Origin: Phenylobacterium sp.
GTDB lineage: Bacteria; Pseudomonadota; Alphaproteobacteria; Caulobacterales; Caulobacteraceae
Assembly: GCF_030679875.1 (NCBI RefSeq)
Contig: NZ_JAUXSP010000012.1
Span: 62,001 to 126,000 of the forward strand
Length of the DNA: 64,000 bases
Reading direction: 5' to 3'
Shown here: positions 27,115-35,152 of the stretch, piece after piece
Layout of the letters: each line of letters begins with the position of its first letter
Numbering within the stretch: position 1 is the stretch's first letter
Program-made: the position numbers and the translations under genes
The notes under the pieces: model-generated
What the model saw: only the letters and a program-made list of their open reading frames with translations
Told to the model about the DNA's origin: nothing
Database searches by the model: none

Positions 27115-28262
27115 GCAGAAATCCCGGTCCAGGCGCCGCCCGCGGCGTGGCTCTTCAGGACGGCCTCGATGAAGGCGACGCCCTCCACCCCGTCATCAAT
27201 CCCAGGCGCCAGGCGCGCCAGGGCGTCCGGCGCGCGCGTCTCATGATGGGCTGCGACCAGCTCTGCCGCGTCCGCATAGATTTGGGCGAAGCCTTCTAGG
27301 TAGCCCTCCGGGTGGCCGGCCGGCAGCCGGGTGGCCGCCTGGGCCTCGTCCGACAGGCCAGGACCGCCTCGACGAAGACTGCGCGGCGCCTCGCCGAGGG
27401 CGGTAAACCGCAGCACGTCCGGCTCCTCCTGCGACCATTCCAGGCCCGCATCCTCGCCGAACACCCGCAGCCGCAGGCCGTTGGCCGCGCCCACGGCCAC
27501 CTGGCTGGCCCAGAGCTGGCCCCGGGCCCCGCCCTCAAACCGCAGCTGGACATGGACATTGTCGTCGACGCGGCGGCCAGGGACGAAGGTCGAGAGATCA
27601 GCGCTCAGGGCCGCGACCGCCTGACCGGTGACGAACCGGGTCAGGTGAAAGGCGTGGGTGGCGATGTCGCCCAGCGCACCACCGGGCCCCGCCCGCGCCG
27701 GGTCGCCCCGCCAGTCGGCCTGCCGGTTGCCGGGAAGCGCCCGGGCGAGCCAGTCCTGGGCGTACTCCACCTGGACCACCCGGAGCGGCCCGAGCCGGCC
27801 GGCCGCCACCAGGGCGCGGGCCTCGCGCACCATGGGATAGCCGGAATAGTTGTGGGTCAGGACAAAGGGGAGCCCGCTTGCGGCGACCTGCTCCGCCAGG
27901 GCCTTGGCGCTCGTCAGGTCGATGGTCAGGGGCTTGTCGCAGATGACCGGCACGCCCGCCGCCAGGAAGGCCGCGCAGATCTGGGCGTGCAGGTGGTTCG
28001 GGGTCACCACGGCCACCGCATCGATGCCGTCCTGGCGCCCGGCCTCGGCCCGCGCCATCTCGGCCCAGTCGCCATAGGCGCGCTCAGGCGACAGGCCGAG
28101 CGACGCCCCGAACTCAGCTGAGACCGCAGGGTCCGACGAGAAGGCGCCCGCGACCAGGGACCAGCGTCCATCCAGCCTGGCCGCCATGCGATGGACGCCG
28201 CCGATAAAAGCCCCCGGTCCGCCGCCGACCATGCCCAGGCGCAGCACGCCTGCGCGGCTCAA
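27111..28262 (-). CDS. Gfo/Idh/MocA family oxidoreductase
   Basis: This is a 383-residue NAD(P)-dependent sugar or inositol dehydrogenase. The N-terminal Rossmann domain has [16 protein letters not shown] and [11 protein letters not shown], followed by the signature [11 protein letters not shown], where the lysine of E/D-K-P is catalytic. A C-terminal alpha/beta dimerisation domain includes [13 protein letters not shown] near residue 190. Start taken as TTG at 28262 because it overlaps the upstream stop (TTGA); a GTG at 28247 is possible. Members oxidise or reduce pyranoses and often work on 3-keto sugars, which fits the GMC oxidase and barrels in this operon. Confidence 0.9.
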   Translation of the reverse strand: MSRAGVLRLGMVGGGPGAFIGGVHRMAARLDGRWSLVAGAFSSDPAVSAEFGASLGLSPERAYGDWAEMARAEAGRQDGIDAVAVVTPNHLHAQICAAFLAAGVPVICDKPLTIDLTSAKALAEQVAASGLPFVLTHNYSGYPMVREARALVAAGRLGPLRVVQVEYAQDWLARALPGNRQADWRGDPARAGPGGALGDIATHAFHLTRFVTGQAVAALSADLSTFVPGRRVDDNVHVQLRFEGGARGQLWASQVAVGAANGLRLRVFGEDAGLEWSQEEPDVLRFTALGEAPRSLRRGGPGLSDEAQAATRLPAGHPEGYLEGFAQIYADAAELVAAHHETRAPDALARLAPGIDDGVEGVAFIEAVLKSHAAGGAWTGISA

Positions 28263-29317
28263 CGGTCGAGCCCGAGCAGCCGTCGGTTGGCGGCCTGATC
28301 GACATCGGTGGCCACGAAGTCATCGAAGGCCCGGTCCGTGACGCGAATGATGTGATCGGCGATGAAGGCCGCGCCCTCCCGGGCGCCGTCCTCCCAGTGC
28401 TTCAGACAGCACTCCCACTCCAGCACCGCCCAGCCGTCGAAGTCATAGGCCGCGAGCTTGGAAAAGATGCCTACGAAGTCCACCTGGCCATCGCCCACCG
28501 AACGGAAACGCCCGGCCCGGTCAATCCAGGGCTGGTAGCCGCTATAGACTCCCTGGCGGCCGGTCGGATTGAACTCCGCGTCCTTGACGTGGAACATCTT
28601 GATCCGCTCATGGTAGATGTCGATATAGGCAAGATAATCAAGCTGTTGCAGCAGGAAGTGACTAGGATCGTAGAGGATGTTGCAGCGGGGATGATTGTCC
28701 ACCCGTTCCAGGAACATCTCGAAGGTCGCCCCGTCGAAAAGATCCTCGCCAGGGTGGATCTCGTAGCAGAGATCGACGCCCGCCTCGTCAAAGGCGTCCA
28801 GGATCGGCCGCCAGCGCCGCGCCAGCTCGTCGAAAGCCGTCTCGATCAGTCCGGCCGGCCGCTGCGGATAGGGATAGATGTAGGGCCAGGCCAGCGAGCC
28901 TGAGAAGGTCACGTGCGCATTGAGGCCCAGCCGTCGCGAGGCCTTGGCCGCCAGCATCAGCTGGTTTTCCGCCCAGGCCTGGCGGGCGGCGGGGTTCCCC
29001 CTCACCTCTCGCGGGACGCCGCTGTCATAGAGGGGGTCATAGGCCGGGTGGACCGCCACCATCTGGCCCTGGCTGTGGGTCGAAAGCTCACTGATCTCCA
29101 CCCCGGCGTCGGCCAGCATCCCCTTCATGTCGTCGCAATAGGTCTGGCTCTCGGCGGCCAGCTGCAGGTCGAACAGTCGCCGGTCCCAGGTAGGGATCTG
29201 CACGGCCACGAACCCCATCTCGGCCGCCCATCGAGCGATGCCTGGCAGGGTGTTGAACGGCGCCTCATCGCTGGCGAATTGCGCCAGGAACAGCCCTGGC
29301 CCCTTGATGGTCTTCAT
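28259..29317 (-). CDS. Sugar phosphate isomerase/epimerase family protein (352 aa)
   Basis: This is a long member of the xylose-isomerase-like TIM-barrel family. Metal-site motifs are seen in LCYEIHPGED (Glu), LYDPSHFLLQ (Asp, His), MFHVKDAEF (His, Asp) and VLEWECC (Glu). Proteins of this length recur in bacterial operons with GMC oxidoreductases and Gfo/Idh/MocA dehydrogenases, where relatives act as isomerases, hydratases or lyases on 3-keto sugars; which reaction applies here is unknown. ATG at 29317 (MKTIKGPG) follows GGAG and is preferred over an in-frame reading from 29422 that overlaps the next barrel gene. Confidence 0.85.
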   Translation of the reverse strand: MKTIKGPGLFLAQFASDEAPFNTLPGIARWAAEMGFVAVQIPTWDRRLFDLQLAAESQTYCDDMKGMLADAGVEISELSTHSQGQMVAVHPAYDPLYDSGVPREVRGNPAARQAWAENQLMLAAKASRRLGLNAHVTFSGSLAWPYIYPYPQRPAGLIETAFDELARRWRPILDAFDEAGVDLCYEIHPGEDLFDGATFEMFLERVDNHPRCNILYDPSHFLLQQLDYLAYIDIYHERIKMFHVKDAEFNPTGRQGVYSGYQPWIDRAGRFRSVGDGQVDFVGIFSKLAAYDFDGWAVLEWECCLKHWEDGAREGAAFIADHIIRVTDRAFDDFVATDVDQAANRRLLGLDR

Positions 29318-29364
29318 GGTCTCCGCCTCTCGTAGCTCGCCCGGCTGATCCGGGTCTTCAGGGT

Positions 29365-30102
29365 TCAGGCCGCCTGGGTCAGCGTTCGCAGATGGGCGAG
29401 GCTCGCAGCCACGCTGTCCCACGGCTCAGCCGGCCGGTCATGCTCGACGATGAAGTGCTCAGCTCCGGCCGCCTTCGCCGCCTCCAACAGGGCGCCATAG
29501 TCCATGACGCCCGCGCCCACGTCGGCGATGTCGCCGTCCTGCGCCATGTCCTTGAGGTGGACCATCTTCAGCCGGCCCTTCAGCCTGGCCAGCATCGCCA
29601 GGGGGTCCTCGCCGGCCTGCTGCGTCCAATAGAGATCAAGCTCCAGACCCACCAGTTCGGGATCGGTCTCGGCCAGGATCCGGTCATAGGGCCGCTGGCC
29701 CTCTGGTCCCTCGAATTCGAAATCGTGGTTGTGGTAGGCGAAGCCGAAGCCGCCTGCGACCACCGTGCGGGCCAGCCCATCAAGGGCGGGGATCACCTCG
29801 TCCCACTGGCGCTGGTCCGGCGTCAGGAAGGGCAGGACGAGGTACCGGCAGCCCAGCAACTCACCCATCTTCAACACCTCGGACGGCCGCTGGCGCAGGT
29901 CATCCAGCCCCACATGGGCCGAGGGGCAGGTCAGGCCGATGGCGTCCATCCGCGCCCGCAAGGCGGAGAAGTCCATGTCCAGGGGCGCGGCCAGCTCCAC
30001 CTCGTCATAGCCGAGCGCCCGCACCCGCTCGAGGGTGTCCAGCGGGTCATCCCGGAAGGCGCGACGCAGGGTGTAGAGTTGCAGGCCAATGTCCATGGTC
30101 AC
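29365..30102 (-). CDS. Sugar phosphate isomerase/epimerase family protein (245 aa)
   Basis: This shorter TIM-barrel paralogue starts MDIGLQLYTLR, the characteristic opening of the family. Metal-binding motifs are FAYHNHDFEF, LELDLYWTQ, MVHLKD and FIVEHDRP. It shares little beyond the fold with the 352-residue barrel downstream, so the two probably catalyse different steps. It overlaps the GMC oxidoreductase stop by 4 bp and is 47 bp from the next gene, and so lies second in the operon. The reaction is not identifiable; isomerisation, epimerisation or cleavage of a keto-sugar are candidates. Confidence 0.87.
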   Translation of the reverse strand: MTMDIGLQLYTLRRAFRDDPLDTLERVRALGYDEVELAAPLDMDFSALRARMDAIGLTCPSAHVGLDDLRQRPSEVLKMGELLGCRYLVLPFLTPDQRQWDEVIPALDGLARTVVAGGFGFAYHNHDFEFEGPEGQRPYDRILAETDPELVGLELDLYWTQQAGEDPLAMLARLKGRLKMVHLKDMAQDGDIADVGAGVMDYGALLEAAKAAGAEHFIVEHDRPAEPWDSVAASLAHLRTLTQAA

Positions 30103-31793
30103 AGGGCTCCATCGCGCAGCAGGTCGGCGGCGCGGTTCGCCGCCCGGGCGCTCAACGCCATATAGGTCAGCGAGGGGTTCATCGAGGCCGAGGAGGTCAT
30201 GGCCGCCCCGTCGGTGATGAACAGGTTCGGAACCTCATGGGCCTGGCTCCACCCATTGAGCACCGAGGTCGCAGGGTCCCGCCCCATCCGCGCGGTTCCC
30301 ATCTCGTGGATACGGTCGCCGGGCGGGGTGATCTTCTCGCCGGCGGCCTCCCACGGCGTGATGTCCACGCAGCCGGCGGCCTTGAGCATCTCATAGGCGT
30401 CCCGGGCGGCCTCGCGCATCATCACCTGCTCGTTGCGACCATGGGCGGCGTCGATCACCGGCACCGGCACGCCCCACTGGTCGGTCCGCGACGCCGACAG
30501 GGTCACCCGGTTCTCCGCACAGGGAAGCACCTCACCGAACGGCGTCAGCGCCATGGACCAGGGCTTGCCGCCGCCGGCCTCCTCACGCTCGGCGCCACCC
30601 ATGGCCCGGGCCTCGATCCGCCGCGTCCGCCCGGCCCCGCCCTGCAGGCCAAAGCCGCGCAGATAGGGCTTCTCGCCCTCGGTGATCTGGGCGTAGCGGG
30701 GAATGTAGACGCCGGTGGGCCGGTCGGCGGGATCATGCACGTCCTCAAAGCCCGGATAGCGGCCGGTGATGCTCTCGCAGCTCACATGGTCCATCAGATT
30801 GCGCCCCACCTGGTCGCTGCCATTGGCCAGGCCCCGGGGATGGGCCTCAGAGCGCGAATTCAGCAGGATCGCCGCCGAGGCGATGGTCGAGGCGTTGAGG
30901 AAGATGATCTTCGCCTGAAAGGTGCGGCCAGCCTTGCCCACCCGGTCCACCGTCCGCACCCCCGTCGCCCGTCCCGCGGCGGGATCGTAGTCGACCCCGG
31001 CCACGATGGTGTCGGTCATCACCGTCAGATTGCCGGTCTTCTGCGCCGCTGGCAGCGTCGCCGCCAGGGTCGAGAAATAGCCCCCCAACGGACAGCCGTG
31101 GACGCAGCGCATCCGCTGCTCACAGCGGCCCCGTCCCAGGTCCTGGTGGATCTTGGTCACCCGCGACAGCTGGGCGGCCCGCCCGATGATCATCCGTCGC
31201 CCGGGGAAGGCCGCCTCGATGGCGCCCTTGGCCGCCTCCTCGACCACATTCATCGGATAGGGCGGCAGGAAGTCGCCGTCGGGCAGATGGTCGATCTCGT
31301 CATAGTCGCCGGACACCCCGGCGAAGGCCTCCACATGGTCGTACCAGGGGGCCAGGTCCTCATAGCGGATCGGCCAGTCCACCCCATGCCCATCCTTGAG
31401 GTTGGACTCGAAGTCCTGCGGCGCCAGCCGATAGGACTGCCGCCACCAGGTGATCGAGCGCCCGCCCAGGTGATAGCCACGGATCCAGCGATAGGGCTTG
31501 CCCGGCGCAGTCTCATAGGGGTGGTCGTGGTCGCTGGCCCAGAACTTCCGGTTGGAGTTGAACAGGGCGTAGCTGACGCCGGGATAATAGGGATGGTGCA
31601 GCTCCAGCTCCTCGGCCGGCACCTGGTCCTCGCGACGGCGCAGCTGGGCGGCCAGGTCGTGGCTGTAGTCGGCGCCATGCTCGATGTGCGGCCCGCGCTC
31701 CAGCATCAGGACCTTCAGGCCTCGCTCGCAGAGCTCCTTGGCCGCCCAGCCGCCGCTGATGCCCGAGCCCACGACGATCGCATCGAACCCCAT
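30099..31793 (-). CDS. GMC family oxidoreductase (glucoside 3-dehydrogenase-like)
   Basis: This is a 564-residue flavoprotein. The FAD-binding GxGxxG is VVGSGISGGWAAKEL near residue 7. The C-terminal half has IHEMGTARMG with the catalytic-type histidine and NLFITDGAAMTSSASMNPSL with the conserved asparagine. The segment EQRMRCVHGCPLGG holds two cysteines at a place that carries an iron-sulfur cluster in glucoside 3-dehydrogenases. Such enzymes oxidise the C3 hydroxyl of sugars to 3-keto forms and often need a small Tat-exported subunit and cytochrome; neither is next to it here. It is the first gene of the catabolic operon. Confidence 0.88.
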   Translation of the reverse strand: MGFDAIVVGSGISGGWAAKELCERGLKVLMLERGPHIEHGADYSHDLAAQLRRREDQVPAEELELHHPYYPGVSYALFNSNRKFWASDHDHPYETAPGKPYRWIRGYHLGGRSITWWRQSYRLAPQDFESNLKDGHGVDWPIRYEDLAPWYDHVEAFAGVSGDYDEIDHLPDGDFLPPYPMNVVEEAAKGAIEAAFPGRRMIIGRAAQLSRVTKIHQDLGRGRCEQRMRCVHGCPLGGYFSTLAATLPAAQKTGNLTVMTDTIVAGVDYDPAAGRATGVRTVDRVGKAGRTFQAKIIFLNASTIASAAILLNSRSEAHPRGLANGSDQVGRNLMDHVSCESITGRYPGFEDVHDPADRPTGVYIPRYAQITEGEKPYLRGFGLQGGAGRTRRIEARAMGGAEREEAGGGKPWSMALTPFGEVLPCAENRVTLSASRTDQWGVPVPVIDAAHGRNEQVMMREAARDAYEMLKAAGCVDITPWEAAGEKITPPGDRIHEMGTARMGRDPATSVLNGWSQAHEVPNLFITDGAAMTSSASMNPSLTYMALSARAANRAADLLRDGAL

Positions 31794-31913
31794 GCCGTTT
31801 CCCCTGACTTTTCCGGGAGCATGTCAGGGGGGCGAGGGTCGCGCAAACCCAACCTGGAACGCCGCGAGGGTGACGCAGGGGCGACAACGTCTGGAGCGCC
31901 AGAGTATCAGCGC

Positions 31914-32966
31914 CTAGGTCTCGTTCGCCGCCTCCACCAAGGCCGGGCCGGGCACGGCCTCGGTATGGGCTACCGACACGATCGTACCGGGATGGGCGTT
32001 CGCCACGTGCACGTTCGCGTCCAGTTGGTTGGCCAGGGCCTCGACAATGCTGGTGCCCAGCCCCGGCGTGACGCTGGCGACGTCCTTGGGCATACCGACT
32101 CCATCATCGGACACCGAAAGGATCCAGTTCGGCCCCTTCGACTCGTAGCCAACCTCAATCTTGCCGAGACGCCCGCCGGGAAAGGCGTGTTTGAGGCAGT
32201 TGATCACCAACTCGGTGACGATCAGCCCCAGGCTCACCGACACATCGGCTTCACTGGTGCTGTCATCGGCCTTGACCTCCAGCACCAGCTGATCGTGGTC
32301 GCGGATCATCGAGGCGCCGATGCTGTCGCACAGCTTGCGGAAATAGGCGCGCAGCTCGACCGCGCCGAGGCGGGACGCCGAAAGCTGTTGCTGCAGGGCC
32401 GCCACCGACATCACCCGATTATGGGCGTCGGTCAGATGAAGCCGTGACTCGTCCGAGGACACCTGGCGCGCGCTCTGCAGGATGACGCTGGCGATAATCT
32501 GCAGGCTGTTGGCCACCCGGTGCTGCAGCTCCTGCAACAGGATGGCCTTTTCCCGCAACAGGTCGTCCTTCAGCTTGGCCGCCAGGCGTGCATCTGTGAC
32601 ATCGACCACCGACAGGAGGATGTAGGCGGCCGTGGCGTCCCCGAAGGTCAGCTTCTGGGCGTTCAGGACCAGCCGACGCGGGTCACCCGGCCCGATGGCC
32701 AGGTCCATTTCATAGGCGTCGATCTCGGCGGCGCCGGACGCTGTGGCCAGAAGCAGGGAGCGAAGCTGGCGGACGTCCCACTCCCCGCCCCCCAGCTGAA
32801 ACAGAGGCCGTCCCGGCGCATCGGCCGGTTTAATCTGGAAGGCGCGGAAGAAGGTGGCGCTGGCGCCGACGACCATGAGGTCCCCATCCAGCAGCACCAG
32901 GGGCGAGGTTGAGGAGGCGACGATCGCCAGGCCCAGGCTCTGCATTGCGTCGTGATGGACCGCCAT
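31914..32966 (-). CDS. Soluble HWE/HisKA_2 family sensor histidine kinase with PAS domain
   Basis: This 350-residue cytosolic kinase has an N-terminal PAS-like domain (SPLVLLDGDLMVVGASATFF, residues 20-125), H149 in LQELQHRVANSLQ (the HisKA_2 signature), and an ATPase domain with LIVTELVINCLKHAF and SVSDDGVGMP. It has no membrane segment, so it senses an internal signal. Kinases of this class feed PhyR and other single receivers in the alphaproteobacterial general stress response, which makes the EcfG block 8 kb away notable, though a link is inference. ATG at 32966 follows AAAGGA at a good distance; the reading from 33005 lacks one. Confidence 0.88.
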   Translation of the reverse strand: MAVHHDAMQSLGLAIVASSTSPLVLLDGDLMVVGASATFFRAFQIKPADAPGRPLFQLGGGEWDVRQLRSLLLATASGAAEIDAYEMDLAIGPGDPRRLVLNAQKLTFGDATAAYILLSVVDVTDARLAAKLKDDLLREKAILLQELQHRVANSLQIIASVILQSARQVSSDESRLHLTDAHNRVMSVAALQQQLSASRLGAVELRAYFRKLCDSIGASMIRDHDQLVLEVKADDSTSEADVSVSLGLIVTELVINCLKHAFPGGRLGKIEVGYESKGPNWILSVSDDGVGMPKDVASVTPGLGTSIVEALANQLDANVHVANAHPGTIVSVAHTEAVPGPALVEAANET

Positions 32967-33330
32967 AGCCGTCCTTTCAGCTCGCCGGAGGCTCGCGGTG
33001 CGCAATCCATAGCCGGTAGACCGGTGGCGATGGGCAACGTCGATCGCCCAGGAAGTCTCGCCCGGGTTTCACAAGTCTAGCATGGGGGGCTCGGCGGCGT
33101 GGAAATATCCAAAACCTCAGCCACCCACTCCCGAGGTCAGAACGGCAGGCTTGCATAGCGCATCGGGGCCTATGCCTCATTGCGCGCCTATGCCCCACGG
33201 GAGATCGCAACGAAGCGGTCGGGCGCGCGTTCATGACATCACAGGGCGAAGCTTGGGCGCTCTGCCGAGCGCTCGGCGCCCTCGTCGGAGGGCCCCACGC
33301 CCCAACCCGCCCTAGCGTGAAAGACCCCCA
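32967..33330. other. Divergent intergenic region with a palindrome, no gene seen
   Basis: These 364 bp separate the HWE kinase from the secreted repeat protein. I see no convincing ORF or RNA. GCCGAGCGCTCGGC at 33264-33277 is a perfect 14-bp palindrome bordered by GGGCGC and GCGCCC, so it can also form a longer hairpin just upstream of the repeat-protein gene. CCTATGCC occurs twice near 33170-33195. Promoters for both genes must lie here, but no clear elements were found. Confidence 0.4.
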
Positions 33331-34758
33331 ATGACCCGTTTACTGACCCTCGCCGCCCTGACAGCGGGCCTGTTCGCCGCCTCGGCTCCCGGCGCCCAGG
33401 CGCAGTACAGATCCCCGGCCGCCAGTCTGGGCGGGTCCTGTCAGAACATCCAGACCATGCAGACCGGCTATGTCACCGCCGAGTGTCGCGATGATCAGGG
33501 CCGCTATCGCTGGAGCAGCATCTATTATCCCCAATGCCGCAGCGAGCTGATGAACCGCAGCGGGGTGCTGGCCTGCCAGGGCGCCACAGGCAATGCGGGG
33601 GGATATGTCGATCAACCCGCGACTCAGGGCGCCACCGCCGGGAGCGTCCTCGGCGCGATCGCCCAAGCCCTCCTGGGCGTCAACGGCGATCAGACCGCCG
33701 GTAACCCCGGCGGCGGCGATCCAGTCTGGGGCCAGCCTGGCTTCGACCAACCCGGGTCGGGTCCGCCCTATGGTCAACCCGGTTCGGGTTATGGCGCCGA
33801 TGGGCGATGGATTCCGATCGTCAGCCGGCAGGCATGGCTGGAAAGTCGCATTGACGCCGGTCAGCGCGACCGCAGCCTGAGCAGCCAGGACGCCGCGCGC
33901 CTGCGCTCAGATTTCCAAGCGATCATCCGCCTTGAGACCCAGTACCGCCGGGGCGGCGTGACCAGCGCCGAGCAGGCCGATCTCGACCGACGGTTCAGCG
34001 CCCTGGCCGCCCGCCTCCCCGTTGAGCGCCAGGACAATCCGTATGGCTGGCAGAGCGTCACCCTGCGGCAGGCTGAGATCGAGGCGCGCATCGACACCGC
34101 GTTGCGCGATCGCACCCTCACCTCGCAGGACGCCGCCCGGCTGCGGGCCGAATTCCAGTCGATCGCGCGCCTGGAGACCCAGTATCGCGCCAATGGCGTG
34201 ACCGGCGCCGAGCAGGCCGACCTGGACCGTCGCCTTGACGCGCTCAACGCGCGCATTCCAGGCTCTGCCCAGGCAGATCAGTATGGCTGGCAGGGCACGA
34301 GCCAAGCTCAGGCTGAATTTGACGCTCGCATCGACGCGGCTCTGCGTGATCGCACCCTGACCGTCCGCGACGCCGCCCAGTTGCGGGCGGAGTTCCAGGC
34401 GATCGCGCGGCTGGAGACCCAATATCGCCAGGGCGGAATCACCAATGCCGAACAGAACGATCTCGACCGGCGATTCGAGGCGCTCAGGGCGCGAATTCCC
34501 AACCAGGGGCAGTACGATCAGTACGGCTGGGAGAGCATCAGCCAGCGTCAGGCCCAGGTCGAGGCTCGTATCAGCGCAGGCCTGCGCAACCGTGCGCTCA
34601 GCACTTGGCAGGCTGCGCGCCTGCGGGCTGAGTTCAGTGAGATCGCGCGGCTGGAGACCCAGTACAGCCAGGGCGGCATGACCAGCGCTGAACAGGCCGA
34701 CCTCGATCGCCGCTTCGAAGCCCTCAGCGCTCGGATCCCCGGCGGAAACCCCTACTAA
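33331..34758 (+). CDS. Secreted CVNH-like protein with four 80-residue repeats
   Basis: This 475-residue exported protein has a signal peptide ending near APGAQAQ. A CVNH-like (cyanovirin-N homology) module follows at about 34-84, with GGSCQNIQ, YVTAECRDDQGRY and GVLACQG; in other proteins this fold binds glycans. A Gly/Pro/Gln-rich linker follows to residue 158. Then come four tandem repeats of exactly 80 residues, each starting at a tryptophan (W160, W240, W320, W400) and containing D-AARLRAEF, IARLETQY and AEQADLDRRF, probably helical. The function is unknown. Its proximity to the holdfast locus makes a surface or adhesin-related role worth testing, but this is inference. Confidence 0.85.
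   Translation: MTRLLTLAALTAGLFAASAPGAQAQYRSPAASLGGSCQNIQTMQTGYVTAECRDDQGRYRWSSIYYPQCRSELMNRSGVLACQGATGNAGGYVDQPATQGATAGSVLGAIAQALLGVNGDQTAGNPGGGDPVWGQPGFDQPGSGPPYGQPGSGYGADGRWIPIVSRQAWLESRIDAGQRDRSLSSQDAARLRSDFQAIIRLETQYRRGGVTSAEQADLDRRFSALAARLPVERQDNPYGWQSVTLRQAEIEARIDTALRDRTLTSQDAARLRAEFQSIARLETQYRANGVTGAEQADLDRRLDALNARIPGSAQADQYGWQGTSQAQAEFDARIDAALRDRTLTVRDAAQLRAEFQAIARLETQYRQGGITNAEQNDLDRRFEALRARIPNQGQYDQYGWESISQRQAQVEARISAGLRNRALSTWQAARLRAEFSEIARLETQYSQGGMTSAEQADLDRRFEALSARIPGGNPY
33808..34758 (+). repeat. Four tandem 240-bp coding repeats
   Basis: Repeats run 33808-34047, 34048-34287, 34288-34527 and 34528-34758, in phase, with tryptophan codons exactly 240 bp apart; the last is slightly short. 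Amino-acid identity between copies is high in the core (LRAEF, IARLETQY, AEQADLDRRF), and linkers vary. The strict length suggests structural constraint or recent duplication. Confidence 0.9.
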
Positions 34759-34848
34759 CGGGCAGAGCCCTCAATGTTGCGCTCACCGCGCGCGCCCTGA
34801 CGGGCGCCGCGGTGGGCCCGACGTCAAGACCTCGGAATGTCTGAAAAG

Positions 34849-34938
34849 TGGCGGTGACGGAGGGATTCGAACCCTCGATACCCTTTCAGGTATGACGATT
34901 TAGCAAACCGTTGCCTTCAGCCACTCGGCCACGTCACC
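34849..34938 (-). tRNA. tRNA-Ser (anticodon GCU)
   Basis: On the minus strand the 5' end GGTGACG at 34938 pairs with CGTCACC at 34859-34853, followed by G and an encoded CCA at 34849. The anticodon loop reads TTTGCTAAA, giving GCU for AGC/AGU serine codons. The long variable arm (TACCTGAAAGGGTA) is typical of tRNA-Ser, and the T loop GGTTCGAATC is intact. No integrase or att duplication was seen beside it. Confidence 0.96.
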
Positions 34939-35152
34939 ATTGATTAGAACCGGGTTGTCTCCCGTCCTCCGCGCTCGGCCAGGAAGGTGAATCCCCGGGC
35001 GGTCTCGAAGGATGGACTGCATAGCCGAAACCGTGGCCCGGGGGCAACGGCTCAAAATCATCGGCATGGGAAACAGGGCGAGGCCGGCGGTTAACCTGTC
35101 GATCAGAGGCGCAGCCCATAATGGGCGGGAGCTCAAAGGTCCCGTGCGCAGA

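Noticed and set aside
34849-35152. tRNA-Ser as an integration site for a genomic island
   Set aside because: No integrase, no duplicated tRNA 3' end and no composition shift were seen. The neighbouring hfs genes fit the order-level core genome.
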